Below are positions 1 to 11,555 of a stretch of 64,000 nt of DNA, piece by piece. The notes beneath the pieces were generated by a model that saw nothing but the letters and a program-made list of their open reading frames with translations, had not been told where the DNA came from and did no database searches. This DNA is from Diospyros lotus (lineage: Eukaryota; Streptophyta; Magnoliopsida; Ericales; Ebenaceae): contig NC_068347.1 in assembly GCF_014633365.1 (NCBI RefSeq), positions 32,964,116-33,028,115 of the forward strand, read 5' to 3'. Position numbers and translations under genes: made by a program. The stretch's first letter is position 1, and the number at the start of each line of letters is the position of its first letter.

Positions 1-592
1 TTAACTGCTGCTGCAATAGCAATACAATTGTAATATCCTAATAATCCAACTATTACTTATTCTCTCATTGCAAAACAAATGCTTTTACGTTGTTAAGTTG
101 AAATTATAATTAACCCAAGCAAGTCAAAGAAAAGGGAAAGAAAAAAGCAGATAATCAGAATACAAAAAATGACTAGCATTGCTATCGGATTTTACTTTCA
201 ACAACAGGATAAACTAAATGCAGACAAAATGTAAAATGAATGAAATCCATTAATTTAATTACAATTAGGAAAGGTGAGTTTCGAGGGTTATTTATCAAAT
301 TTATTTATGGATATAACTATTTCGTTCTTCAGTTACATTCTTAAGGTTTTGGATTAAAATTGAGTGTTTGGAAGGAGAGGGAGAAAGATCCGGTCGTATT
401 TGATGCCTCCGTATTAATTAAATTTTAAGAATATGATTCTCGAGAATGTTATTTTTGAGAAATATATTTTTAAAAATTTAACAATGATATGTTTGATATA
501 TATGATAAAATATAAATTGAAATCAATTGTTCAGTATTTTAAATACTTTTTGGAAAAATATTCAAAAATTCTAAAAATACCCTTTGGATTTA
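1..592. other. AT-rich intergenic DNA
   Basis: No recognisable coding, RNA or repeat signal. The short open frame at 433-678 has AT-driven composition and no domain-like pattern, and I do not regard it as a gene. Confidence 0.6.
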
Positions 593-1503
593 GAACAACT
601 CTAAGGGGAGCATCATTTTGTGGTGTTAAATTACTCATTTATAACTTTAAACAGTGTTTATGGCATCCCCTGCTCTAATGGTAGGTGCCAAAATAAGTGT
701 TATTTTAATATTTTTTATTAAAAAATATAATTAAACTTAACAGTTATATTTTAACTATTATAGTTTTCAAAACAGATATAATCAATTTAAAAAATAAGCA
801 TAAAATAATTAATTAAAAAATAAATAAAATCACTCTCAACTAAAAAAACTTAAAAATTAAAAATTAAATCAAATTAGAAATTTCAAATTAAATTATTAAT
901 ATATATATAGGCAAAGCAAACGACCAATTTAAGTTCTAACTATTAACTAAAATAAAAATATTTATTTTAAATTAAAATTAATTATATATAAATAGACCTC
1001 TTCCCCTTTCTCTTCTGCGCCTCTCTTTGTGCTTTTTTCCCCTTAAGGGCTTGCCCTCAGTGAGTTGTTGCTTGTAGCTGGTCATTGCCAGCTTTCTCAT
1101 GAGTCGCTCATCTCAGCCTCGTTTGTTGCCTTTCTCACTCTGTCGCTCGTCGGCTTCGGCACCTCAGCCTTTGCCTCGCCCTTGTTGGCTTACCCTTTCG
1201 ACCTTCCGTCGCTCATTGCCTCTCTGGCTTTCTCTCACTCCATCACCTACCTCGCCTAAAAACCCCTATTTTAGATAATCTATATATTTAAAGAAATTGA
1301 AATAAAGCCATTGGATTTTATCGTTGGAAATAACACTCTCTTTTTTTTTCTCCAGAGGTTGAAAAACTAGCACTGTAAGAAGATTGTTGTTATTTTACAA
1401 CTCTAGATGTTACTCCCGTTGGAGTGAAAATTTTTTAATCTAGGCTGCCATTTCGACAATTATGGGAATGACACCTCGAGTAACACTCCCCTTGGAGTTA
1501 TTC
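593..1503. repeat. Candidate TIR element (unclassified)
   Basis: The left end reads GAACAACTCTAAGGGGAG. The reverse complement of the right end reads GAATAACTCCAAGGGGAG, so about 16 of 18 bases match. The interior is AT-rich with a GC-rich pyrimidine pocket at about 1,010-1,250. I could not find a convincing target duplication, so the boundaries and superfamily are uncertain. It could be an old MITE. Confidence 0.4.
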
Positions 1504-1679
1504 TTATGATACAAATTGTGTTCATAAAAGATATTTATTAAATATTAATAATTCAAAATATTATATTTAAATATGTATGTGACAGAACCACGTAATAACA
1601 AAATTTAAAAAAAATATAATTATATATTTATTTTTAATAATACCAAAAAATTTAAAATAACATAACAAATATGACAAAT

Positions 1680-2259
1680 GGCCTGTTTGTTGTAATTTAA
1701 AAACTACAACTTTTAGTTTCTAATTTCAAAAAAGTGGGTATGTAGTGTTTGTTTTAATTTATAGAATTCTAGCTTATAGCTTTTAGAAGGGGTAGAAGAT
1801 GGCTTTTTCAAAGCTGGGGTATCTCAACTTTTACAACTTCTGATTAAACAGTTACATTTTTGTGATAATTTTATCCTTATTTTTAACAAAGAATTATTTT
1901 TCTGTCCGCGCAATCAAGGGTCTCTCTTTTCCACCGCCATCTCCATTTTCAGATCTCTTCTTCTCTCTTGCCATCTCCCTTCCCTCTATACACTAATTAA
2001 TTTTTTTATAACACTTAAAACTTATACATATATATTAATTAATTTTTAAATTATCATTCTATAACTATTAAGGGTATTATGGACAATTATACAAAAATAA
2101 GTTATTTTACAACTTATGATATCAAATACCACAACTGTTTAATTACAACTTTTGAGAAGCTGTAACAAACAAGTTCACAACTTATTCTAAGTTTTAGAAA
2201 CTATAATCTAAGAAGTTAGAAACTATAATTTTTTTAATTAAACTGCAACAAACGGAGCC
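1680..2259. repeat. TIR MITE, about 580 bp
   Basis: The left end GGCCTGTTTGTTGTAATTT mirrors the right end, whose reverse complement starts GGCTCCGTTTGTTGCAGTTT. The similarity continues inwards with paired TAGTTTCTAA-type words near both ends. The centre has a short CT-rich block at about 1,905-1,985. A clean target duplication is not visible (flanks CAAAT and AAAATC). The terminal GGCC.GTTTG type occurs in several plant DNA transposon groups, so no superfamily is assigned. Confidence 0.6.
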
Positions 2260-4357
2260 AAAATCATAGTATTAACTTTGCTCAAAGATCACTTCAATGG
2301 AGGGAAATTTTGAAAAGAATTACATATATATATAATCACTCAAGAATCATATTTTTGCATATATATATATATACATACTATATATAGAAAAGTAACTTTT
2401 TTAAGTCTGATAATGGTGGAGAAGTAATTCCTGTAAAACATGAGAATAAGTTTCGCATGAGAAAGCCGCATTCTCTCAAATTTTATACACTAAATATGAA
2501 AATCGCTTTCCCCTCAATTAAATTCTTAATAATATAAATCACATTTTATATACCAAACGCAACTATAGGGTTTTGGAGGGAGGGGGAAACGGGAAAGTTG
2601 TTTGGCAGATGTTTTTTGTTTCAAATTATTAATATTTTTATTGGTTAAATACAATTTATATTACCATTATTGTATTATTATAATTTTTGGTAAAAAAATA
2701 CTCATTCCCGTAGGATTTTTTAGATAAAAATAAAATATTACTCCATATATAAATCTGAAAATTAAACATTCACGGAAGTGGAGGCGGAGCAGATAAATCT
2801 GGAAGAAAGGAAGATGGAGAGTCTCCGATCGCATGGATTGAATACAAATAACATAAAAATGAGAAGACGTTTTGAATTCTGAAGCAAAAGCAAGAAGTGA
2901 AAGAAGAAGAGAAGTAGTCGCAGAAGCTTAAGAAAAATTTGATAAGATTCTTAAATTTTTTTAAGAGTGGGAGGGTATTAAATCTCGGTGGAGATAAAAA
3001 TATTTTATTAGATAATATTATTGATATATTTTGTGTATATCTTGAGTGCAATTTACTACCCGAAAACTAACTGTGCTATGCCCGTGGGGATCTTTGTGTA
3101 TATCTTGAACTAGACAAAGGTGTGTTAATAACAAAAATATCATGAGGTGTATACAGACGCGTGAGATATATGGAGATGACCCCTTTGTTTAACTCAAAAT
3201 ACATAAAAATAATATACATCTAATATAATTTTATTTTATTTAATGAGAATTGATCACGTGCCTACTAAAAAACGTATAAACTTATGATCTCATCTGATTT
3301 ACGTGAAATTCGAAATAGCGAGTAGCCAATCACTTCCAAAATTAAGTGAAAATCTGAACATTTAGGTCATAGAAAAAAAAAACAAGTTAAAATCGCAAGA
3401 CCACGTGAAGAAGCAGTGAACACTGGAAAGAGGGAAAAGAAAGGAAAATTCTAAGCTGGACCCCGGGCCCATTAGTGGACGGGGCCAGCAGGGGCCCGCC
3501 ACGTGTCCTGTGGCAGGCTAGCCTCTTCTCTTCCTTGCTTTTCTCTCCCCCCCGCCCCTCCTTCTCTCTCTCCCTCTCCCCGTGTTAAGCTGTAAGAAGA
3601 TTACAATTTAGCCCCAACACATGAAAAAATATGAGGATAAATATAAAGAGTAAAATCTTATCTTATTATTTGTTAATAAAAATTTTATTATAATTAAATA
3701 TATATATTTATTAAAAATTTAAAATTATTTAATTACTTTTTAATATTTTTTTATTCTTAACTTTAATAACTTAAAATATAACAAAAACTTACTTAATGGT
3801 GGTTTGAAATTAAAATTTCGACTCTTTATTATGAAGAAAATTTTTTAATTAATAATTTTAAAATAAAATTATAAAATTATATATTATTTATGTGCACATT
3901 TAAAAATTTTAAGATCATTTTATAATTTTTTTTATTTATAATGACTCAATAAAATACATTAATATATGTTAAAATTGATCTAAAAGTTGAGAGTTGACAT
4001 GCTAGAGACGCTCAAGGCGACAAGGAAACCCCGAAAAGATGTAGAAGATGTTAGACAAAGAGGGGATATGCTGGAGAAGACGCCAAAGAAAGAGAAACGA
4101 GACATTGGAGTAGACACAGGAGGCAACCATACCAGATGTAAATTAAAATGTTAACAACATACTCTAAAAAGGGAAGAGAACTATCAATGTTTCTTTTAAA
4201 TTTTTTGGGTGGAAATTGCAAAAGCTATTGTGGAAATAAAGCTACAACATGGTTGTGGACACTGTCAACAGTATAAAACCCAATAAGATTGCATTCTATT
4301 ATTAAAACTCAACAACTAAACCAGCACTTCCTACATTTCCAAATGACTTCTATTACT
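2260..4357. other. Intergenic DNA without a supported gene
   Basis: Mostly AT-rich. The minus-strand open frame at 2,770-3,051 has no domain-like features. A GC- and CT-rich island with G-box motifs lies at about 3,250-3,590 and is listed separately. Around 3,990-4,330 there is unique-looking sequence with no recognisable coding pattern. Confidence 0.55.
3255..3590. promoter_or_regulatory. G-box cluster with CT-rich tract
   Basis: Three CACGTG hexamers lie at 3,255-3,260, 3,402-3,407 and 3,500-3,505. The last is within GCCACGTGTCC, an ABRE/G-box-like context, and next to GGGCCC words. A pyrimidine-rich tract follows at about 3,520-3,590. CACGTG is the binding core of plant bZIP and bHLH factors. 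No open gene follows on either strand, so this may be a relic promoter or chance. Confidence 0.3.
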
Positions 4358-5091
4358 CACCACAACAAATTTTGGATTAAGAGGCATTTAAAAATGCCTT
4401 AATAGATAGTTTCTTGAGGCATTTCAACTATTAGGGCATTAATAATAATGCCCCATGTAACTGTGCCCCAAAAACGTATTGAGGCACTTACAAATGCCTT
4501 AAAAACAATTATAAATTTAAGTTTGTTGCGACGCTTAAAAATGCCTCAAAAATTACTGTAAATTTATTTTTCATATCCCCCACAAGGCCTTATCTTAATT
4601 CTAACTTACTTCTCCCTCGACTCGAACCCTAAACCTTTCCTTCTTCTTGCACACGCGTGACCACCTAATCTGCACATCATCTTATTAATATATGTGTCTA
4701 TATTTATTTTATAGTATATTTAAGTTTCATTAGAATTATTCTATTGGGGCACTTAAGATTTGTCTATTAGGGCACTTCATTAGAGTGTCTTGTTAGAATT
4801 ATTTTAATGGGGCATTTCAAAAATTATGCCCTATTAGATTTATCTATTAAGACACTTATATTTGTCTATTAGGGCATTTCATTGTTGTGCCTCATTAGAA
4901 TTGTTATATTGAAGCACTTTATTAAATTGTGCCTTAAAATGATATTTTATAAGGCACTTAATTATTGTGCCTCATTAAAGTTATTGTATTGGGGCACTTT
5001 TTTAAATTGTGCCTTAAAATGGTATTTTAGAGGACACTTTCTAAAAAATGCCCTAAAAAAGATGCCTCAACAAATCATTTTTGTTGTAGTG
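4358..5091. mobile_element. CACTA (En/Spm-type) non-autonomous element
   Basis: The right end, read on the minus strand, is CACTACAACAAAAATGATTT. The left end is CACCACAACAAATTTTGG, one transition away from the CACTA start. The flanks carry the 3-bp target duplication ACT (4,355-4,357 and 5,092-5,094), as expected for CACTA elements. The interior is filled with subterminal repeats built on GGGGCACTT/AAGTGCCTC and AGGCATTT words, the usual transposase-binding arrangement. At 734 bp it has no room for a transposase, so it would depend on an autonomous partner. Confidence 0.88.
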
Positions 5092-5112
5092 ACTGTAACC
5101 TTCTATTCATAT

Positions 5113-5642
5113 TGTTGCGGAATATTTCTTCAAAATAGAAACGATTAGTGCAATATATCGAATCAAATATAGATCGAACAAGAACGTAAAGTAAACACAA
5201 TACAAACTCCTTGTTTTAACCGTTTAAGACTTAGATCTGAAAGACCAGTTACCACTCTTGGTAACACCAATGAATAGGAACCACAAGCCACAAACGAAGC
5301 TCTCAAACCAAAGCCCAGAAAAGCCCCACAACCTCTAGGCCAAAACCAGCAAAAGGAAACTCTCTCTCACCCAAATGATCATAGCCACACAAAGTAGGTA
5401 GATCGGTCACAAAAGACAGAGGATTCAAAGCATAAAGCAAAAAGAAAAGAGCTTACCCAAAAAAGAACCCAGATCTGGCTATATAAGTTGCTTCTAGCGA
5501 CCTCCGAGAGACTACCTTTCACACACAAGGAAAGACGGCTGAATACATCAAAGGAAACAACATCCACAAAAGGCAAGATAGCCTTCATCGCTATCGGATG
5601 AACAAGGAATGAAGTGATGAAGCAATCGACCAAGATAGAAAA

Positions 5643-5678
<36 letters not shown>

Positions 5679-5970
5679 TAGGGCTCGGCCGAAAATGATA
5701 GAGACACTAACAAAAGAGCCAAAAGGCTCTTTTATATGTGGGCTAAATAATGGGCTAAGCTTGAGTGGGCTTTAACCTCATTTGAGCAAATGGGCTGAGG
5801 CCCATTTCTCCTCTAAAATGGGGAGTGAGCTTGTGGCCCGACTTATAAAATGGATTGCCAAAAGAGGACGATAACAGTCTTGGGTCCTTCAATCCCGGGT
5901 CGAAGCCTATGAAGACCCACCCGAAAAAATCGTCATTGCCTTGGGTCTTATTAGGGAACAAAAAACAACA
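5113..5970 (-). repeat. 3' LTR of the copia element
   Basis: On the plus strand it runs from TGTTGCGGAATATTTC to GAACAAAAAACAACA, and it aligns along its whole length with 10,700-11,555. It contains a GA microsatellite at about 5,648-5,674, present in both LTRs. The two LTRs differ at many positions, so the insertion is not recent. Confidence 0.9.
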
Positions 5971-5984
5971 AATCTCTACCTTGT
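5971..5984 (-). other. Polypurine tract of the copia element
   Basis: Read on the minus strand, CAAGGTAGAGATT sits directly before the LTR start TGTTG. The corresponding position beside the right LTR reads CAAGGTGGAGATT. The position and composition fit the plus-strand priming site. Confidence 0.75.
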
Positions 5985-6070
5985 TTCCTAATAAGACCAG
6001 CAAACACAAGCAACAAAATAACATACAGCAGAAAGCATAATCAGTAGGTAAAAGAAAACCTTACCAATTC

Positions 6071-6964
6071 TCACGTAACTTTACCAATGCTTAGAAGTTC
6101 TAGGCACCTTTTGAATTTTTCAATAGTAAGCACATTTGTTCCCATATCAGAGGGGTTGAAATCTGAATGCACTTTTTCAAGTCTAATAATATCTTGAGAT
6201 ATAATATCACGGATAAAATGCAATTTTACATCAATGTGTTTAGTGCGTTCGTGAAAAACAAGGTTTTTACACAAGTGTATAGCTGACTGACTATCAGAAA
6301 AGACAATAACATTTTCTATTAGAACACATAGTTCATTAAACAAACCTTTAATCCACAATGCTTCTTTAATTGCTTTTGTAGCAGCTATATATTCAGATTC
6401 AGTAGTGGACAAAGCAACAATGTGTTGGAGTTGAGACTTCCAACTAATGCATGAATTACATAAAGTAAACACATAGGATGATGTTGATTTTCTATTGTCT
6501 CTATCACCTGCATAATCTGAATCTGTAAACCCCATTAAACTCATTTTATCTGAATAGTGTTTATGCACTAAACCTACATTGGAAGTACCCCTCAAATACC
6601 TAAGCAACCATTTCAAAGCTTCCCAATGGACAGGACCTGGGTTTGTCATAAATCTACTTAATGTGTTAACTGCATGGGCTAGCTCTGGTCTAGTACACAC
6701 CATGAAGTACATAACCGATCCTATTGCATTTGAATAAGGGACTTTACTCATGTACTCCTCTTCTTCTTTGTTAGCTGGAGATTTTTCTTTTGACAGTATG
6801 AAATGGGCTCCTAAAGGTAAAGAAACTAATTTGCTTTCATGCATGCTAAATCTTTTTAGAATTTTTAACACATATGAAGTTTGATGCAAGAATAACATGG
6901 AATTTGACCTATCTCTTATAATTTCCATACTTAGGATTCTTTTAGCCATACCTAGGTCTTTCAT
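6071..6964 (-). pseudogene. Copia RT C-terminus and RNase H (polyprotein end)
   Basis: A 297-codon open segment that is the last part of the copia polyprotein. It starts in the RT tail (MKDLGMAKRILSMEI). It then has the spacer motif SNAIGSVMYFMVCTRPELAHA and the RNase H motifs GFTDSDYAGD, STTESEYIAA, FSDSQSAIHL and ERTKHIDVKLHFIRD. It ends with a stop about 100 bp before the LTR. It degrades the RNA of RNA/DNA hybrids during reverse transcription. This segment is intact, but the upstream frames are broken, so it is not expected to be made as part of a working polyprotein. It is homologous to the fragment at 63,473-64,000 but comes from a different element copy. Confidence 0.9.
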
Positions 6965-6978
6965 GTCAAATTCTCCAC

Positions 6979-7508
6979 CTAAAGCAGTTTTATGTTTTTG
7001 ATCTTTTTAACATTAAGGCCAATAAGAAGCATGTCATTAGCATAAAGTAAAAGAAATACACAGTCATCTTTATTTTTATGCTGAAAATATAGGCAATGAT
7101 CAAAATCACTCCTTTTAAAACCAATTGATTTAACAAATGAATCAAAACGTTTATACCATTGCCTAGGAGATTGCTTTAAACCATATAAAGATTTTTTCAA
7201 GAAACACACAAAATCTGATTTTTTTCTTATCTTCAAAACTTTTGGGTTGAAACATATAGATTTTTTCATCTAAGTCACCATGCAAAAAAAGCAGTTTTAA
7301 CATCAAGTTGTTCAAGTTCCCAGTCAAAATATGCAACAAAAGCAAGCATGACACGAATGGTGGTATACTTAACAACTGGTGAAAAAATCTCATTATAATC
7401 TACCCCTTCCTTTTGTGTGAAACCTTTGGCTACTAACCTAGTCTTAAATCTTATGGGGTCTTTTTCACTTGTACCTTCTTTAACCTTAAAGATCCACTTA
7501 CAGCCCAC
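6979..7508 (-). pseudogene. Copia reverse transcriptase, frameshifted
   Basis: The RT core is spread over overlapping frames (7,275-7,508, 7,163-7,393 and 6,979-7,269). Motifs in order are [48 protein letters not shown] (in a shifted frame), YGLKQSPRQWYKRFD and FLLLYANDMLLIG. The frame changes near the DVKTAFLHGDL region and again before the RNase H segment. The catalytic motif, normally Y-x-D-D, reads YAND, so one of the two metal-binding aspartates is replaced by asparagine. Both defects argue that this copy cannot make active RT. Confidence 0.9.
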
Positions 7509-7541
7509 AATTGACTTATCTTTTGGTCTAGGTACTAATTC

Positions 7542-7943
7542 TCATGTATGATTTTTATTTAAAGAACTCATCTCCTCTCCCATTGCTTCTTTCCAGTTTC
7601 TAGAATACTCATTTCTAATGGCCTCTTCATATGTTTTTGGCTCTTTATCGGCTAGATCTTGATAACTAGCAAAAGCTAAATCAAAATTAGATTCTAGCCT
7701 TTGAGGAATCCTATGAGATCTCCTCTCCCTATCTCGGGCTAATTGATAGTTAGATAGCGGTGGCTGTTCTATAAGAGGCTGTTCTTCTACTATCTCATTT
7801 TCCTCATTTTCTTCAGTCTGGTTTTGTATCTCCACCTCACTTGAGGTGGTGGGAATGTTGGTGCTAATATTCCTAGACTCTTCTAGGGAATCCTCACCCT
7901 CATTGTCTTGCTGTTTGTTACTATTTGATTGTAAACAAGGCAT
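7542..7943 (-). pseudogene. Copia integrase C-terminus to RT linker
   Basis: A 133-codon frame. The N-terminal two thirds is acidic, low in hydrophobic residues and of the linker type between integrase and RT (EEQPLIEQPPLSNYQLARDR). It then leads into the RT start with FASYQDLADKEPKTYEEA and NWKEAMGEEMSSLNKN, the usual beginning of the copia RT region. A stop separates it from the next segment at 7,508, and it is split from the integrase by a break near 7,943-7,995. Confidence 0.8.
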
Positions 7944-7994
7944 TTCAGATTCATTAAATGTGACATTTCTACTTACAATTATTTTTACTCCCTT

Positions 7995-9818
7995 TCAACT
8001 TCTATCCCAAAGCCTATAACTCTTTACTCCTTCAGGATATCCTAAGAAAACACATTTTCTTGATCTAGGTTCCAATTTACCTTCATTCTGATGAGAATAG
8101 GCAGCACAACCAAAGGTTCTAAAGGTTGAATAATCTGCACATTTTCCATGCCATTTCTCATAAGGAGTGTCACCATTTAATGTAGCTGATGGGGTTAAGT
8201 TAACCAAGTAACAATCAGTCATCACTGCTTCACCCCAAAAAGATTTAGGTATATTAGAACTAATCATCATACACCTAACCTTATCTAGGAGAGTTCTATT
8301 CATTCTTTCAACCACCCCATTTTGCTGTGGGGTACGAGGGACAATTCTATGCCTTGTTACACCACATTCTTTACACAAATCATCGAAAACTTTGTTGCAA
8401 AACTCTAGACCATTATCAGTCCTTAGATACTTTATTGTCTTGCCTGTTTGATTTTCTATTTGAGTTTTCCAAGTTTTGAAACTTTTAAAGGTTTCTGTTT
8501 TGTCTTTTAAGAGAAAAACCCACACTCTCCTAGAAAAATCATCTATAATAGACAAAAAATATCTATTCCCACCAAATGTAGGATTTGATGCTGGTCCCCA
8601 TAAATCTGAATGGATATACTCTAAAACCCTTGAGGCTTTATGCACATTTGAAGAAAAAGATAATCTATGATATTTGCCTAACACACAATGGTCACAAAAG
8701 GGGATGTCGGACACATAATCCTTACCAAAGACTCTCTTATCATTTAGGAACTTAAGTATTTTAATACTAACATGAGCTAACCTATTGTGCCATTTTTGAG
8801 TGACATCAGAATTGATTGAATCAATGTGAGAGCCTGAGCTACTCATTACCTCAGTAGTTAAGGCATATATCCCATTTCTTCTAACTCCCTTACACACCAT
8901 CATTGCCCCTTTAAACATTTTAATCATTTCATTTTCTATTTTTCCTGTAAATCCATTATTTTCTAATTCTCCTACTGAAATTAAGTTTCTAGCCATTTCA
9001 GGGATGAATCTAACATCTCTCAATTTTAGGACATATCTTGATTCTAACTTAAGAGTGATGTCTCCAATCCCTACAACCTTATAGGCTATATTACTACAAA
9101 CTATGGCATGACCACCCACGGATTCGCACATATTTTCAAACCAATGTCTTTGGGATGTGACATGGAATGATGCACCTGAGTCAAGAATCCATTCTTGCCC
9201 ATGTGCCCTAAGTGTAGCATTAATTTCAGTAATGTCAGAATCTATAAGCATGTAAACTTCACTAGGGTCAAAAGAGGTTATTGAATTTGCTTCTTCTTGA
9301 TCCTTTAATTTTTCTTTTTGCTTATTTTTCTCAGCATAACAGTCTTTAATATAATGTCCAGTTTTCCCACAACCAAAACACTTACCCTTCCCCTTTCCTT
9401 TGGTCTTAGACTTAGACCTACTTCTACCTTTCCTTTTACCACCTCCCTCATATCCTCTAGATTGAGACCTATCTCTCATCAAATGGACCTCTCCATGTCT
9501 TTTCTCACTTTTTAACTCCATATCTTTGCTCCTAAGGGAATCTATGACTATTTTAGGTGTCAAGGTGTATCTACCATACTTAATAGCATTTTTAACTTCC
9601 TTATATGCATCTGGAATTGCATTCAAAAGAATTATGGCTTTGTATTCTTCAGTTACCTTTTCACCACAATTAGTTATATCTTGCACCAACTTATTAAAGA
9701 TATCTAGGTTGTCATCAAGATCCCTAGAGGAGTCTATCTTAAAACTGAAGAGGCTTTCAAGCAAGAAAAGTTTGTTGGGTGTGGATTTTTTCACAATGAG
9801 TTTTTCCAATTTTTCCAA
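7995..9818 (-). pseudogene. Copia gag, protease and integrase segment
   Basis: A 607-codon open stretch, the longest surviving part of this polyprotein. It begins inside gag (LDIFNKLVQDITNCGEKVTE). The nucleocapsid zinc knuckle is CFGCGKTGHYIKDC. The aspartic protease is WILDSGASFHVTS. The integrase zinc-binding part is WHNRLAHVS with CDHCVLGKYHR. The integrase core is YIHSDLWGP, FLSIIDDFSRRVWVFLLKDK, YLRTDNGLEF and QQNGVVERMNRTLL, so the D, D and E of the catalytic triad are present. The frame ends shortly after GCAAYSHQNEGKLEPRSRKC-type sequence. A break at about 9,819-9,935 cuts it off from the gag start. Confidence 0.92.
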
Positions 9819-9935
9819 TAACTCTTTTGTAGAATCAAGTTTTCCTACCTTTCTTAAAACAGAATCAGAAAGATGTAAAATGATAGAAGTATAAGCTAAT
9901 TCATCAGCCTCAGTTTTTTGTTCAACAGTATATGA

Positions 9936-10127
9936 TTAAGGGTATTTGCCATCTAAAGCTTTAGAAACTTTCTGTTGTACCAAAATTCCCCTCATTTTTT
10001 GTTGCCAAATTGAGAAATCCCCATTTCCATTGAAAACCCCCAATTCAAAATGATGTGCAGACATGTTCACACAAAAGAATATGCTTAACACACACGAACA
10101 AAATAATTTTAGGGTTTTAAAATTCAA
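9936..10127 (-). pseudogene. Copia gag N-terminus
   Basis: A short frame whose later part (FNGNGDFSIWQQKMRGILVQ, then KALDGKYP) matches the beginning of copia gag, in which a substrate-like F-x-G-x-x-F-x-x-W motif is typical. The likely natural start is the methionine in MSAHHFELG. A stop follows KYP, so gag is cut from the downstream 7,995-9,818 segment. Confidence 0.8.
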
Positions 10128-10686
10128 CCTAACAAATAGGAATAACTAAGGCAGATTTCACACGCAGCATAATAGCACTGATTTTCTAAGCAAGACTTAA
10201 CCGTACCAAAACAGTTTATGCTAGCGTAAGAAAATCACAGATAACCCTAAGTCTAGCAACAAGCAATGGTTACCACCACAGGATAACCCCCAAACCTAAT
10301 GGCCACCCCCACACGATGACCTGCTAATTGCTAGAAAAGGAATACAGAGAAGTTACCAGTATAGATCTCAAGGCTGAGATCTGTGAAAGATGCAGGCATA
10401 GATCTGGAATAGACGAGGGGCACCCCGACCTCCATGCCCTGCCGCCTACACGCTCACGCGCTGCTGGTTGGCAGGCGAGTGAGCAGCCACGTGCTACTCG
10501 GAGAGAATCCCCACGACTTGCTAGATCCGAATCTGGGGTCCTCGCAACCCAACTCACAACCTGCAAGGGTCAATCAAACCGAGATCAAATTTGATATGGA
10601 ACAAACTTACCGTGAGATCGGATCTGAAAATGATAGGGCTTTTCAAATCTGATTCGAACAAGGTACTACCCAGGAGCCACACAAGT
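10128..10686 (-). other. Untranslated leader of the copia element
   Basis: Non-coding sequence between the PBS and the gag start on the minus strand. A GC-rich patch at about 10,400-10,560 gives open frames on both strands, but none resembles a known domain. Leaders of plant copia elements are expected here and hold packaging and dimerisation signals. Confidence 0.6.
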
Positions 10687-10697
10687 CTCTGATACCA
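10687..10697 (-). other. Primer-binding site, initiator-Met tRNA
   Basis: On the minus strand TGGTATCAGAG lies two bases inside the 5' LTR. It is complementary to the 3' end of plant initiator-Met tRNA, the commonest primer of plant copia and gypsy elements. Confidence 0.92.
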
Positions 10698-10699
10698 TT

Positions 10700-11229
10700 T
10701 GTAGCAGAATATTTCTTCAAAACAAAAACGATTAGTGCAATATATCGAATCAAATATATATCGAACAAGAACGTAAAGTAAACATAATACAAACTCCCTG
10801 TTTTAACCGTTCAAGGCTCAGATCTGAAAGACCAGTTACTACTCTTGGTAACACCAACGAATAGGAACCACAAGCCACAAACGAAGCTCTCAAACCAAAG
10901 CCCAGAAAAGCCCCACAACCTCTCGGCCAAAACCAGCAAAAGGAAACTCTCTCTCACACAAATCATCACAGCCACACAAAGTAGGTAGATTGGTCTCAAA
11001 AGACAGAGGGTTCAAAGCACAAAGCAAGAAGAGAAGAGCTTACCCAAAAAAGAACCCAGATCTGGTTATATAAGTTGTTTCCAGCCACCTCCGAGAGGCC
11101 GTTTTTCACACACAAGGAAAAACGGCTGAATACAACAAAGAAAACAACATCCACAAAAGGCAAGATAGCCTTCATCGCTATCGGATGAACAAGGACTGAA
11201 GCGATGAAGCAATCGACCAAGATAGGAAA

Positions 11230-11263
<34 letters not shown>

Positions 11264-11555
11264 TAGGGCTTAGCCGAAAAGGATAGAGACGCCAACAGAA
11301 GAGCCAAAAGGCTCTTTTATATGTGGGCTAAATAATGGGCTAAGCTTGAGTGGGCTTTAACCCCATTTGAGCAAATGGGCTGAGGCCCATTTCTCCTCTA
11401 AAATGGGGAGTGGGCTTGTGGCCCAACTTCTAAAATGGGTTGCCAAAAGAGGACAGTAATGGTCTAGGGTCCTTCAATCCCGGGCCGAAGCCTATGAAGA
11501 CCCACCCGAAAAAATCGTCATTGTCTTGGGTCTTATTAGGGAACAAAAAACAACA
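10700..11555 (-). repeat. 5' LTR of the copia element, shared with a second copy
   Basis: It runs TGTAGCAGAATATTTC to GAACAAAAAACAACA on the plus strand and aligns with 5,113-5,970. Its right side is followed by a PPT and a polyprotein C-terminus and not by unique flank. The same LTR therefore also serves as the 3' LTR of another, truncated copy. Confidence 0.88.

Larger units (their letters stand above)
5113..11555 (-). mobile_element. Ty1/copia retrotransposon, full structure, decayed
   Basis: A minus-strand LTR element of about 6.4 kb with two LTRs of 858 and 856 bp, both TGTTG...CAACA type with some decay. A PBS complementary to initiator-Met tRNA lies inside the right LTR and a PPT inside the left LTR. 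The pol order is gag, protease, integrase, reverse transcriptase, RNase H, which is diagnostic for copia. The polyprotein is split by stops and frame changes, and the RT active site is altered, so it is not autonomous. The left flank is CATAT. The right flank is not unique DNA but the tail of a second copy, so no matching target duplication can be seen. Confidence 0.93.

Noticed and set aside
2722..2755. Near-identical 30-bp AT-rich word (AAAATATTACTCCATATATA) also at about 60,182
   Set aside because: Two short matches without extension; too little to define a repeat family.
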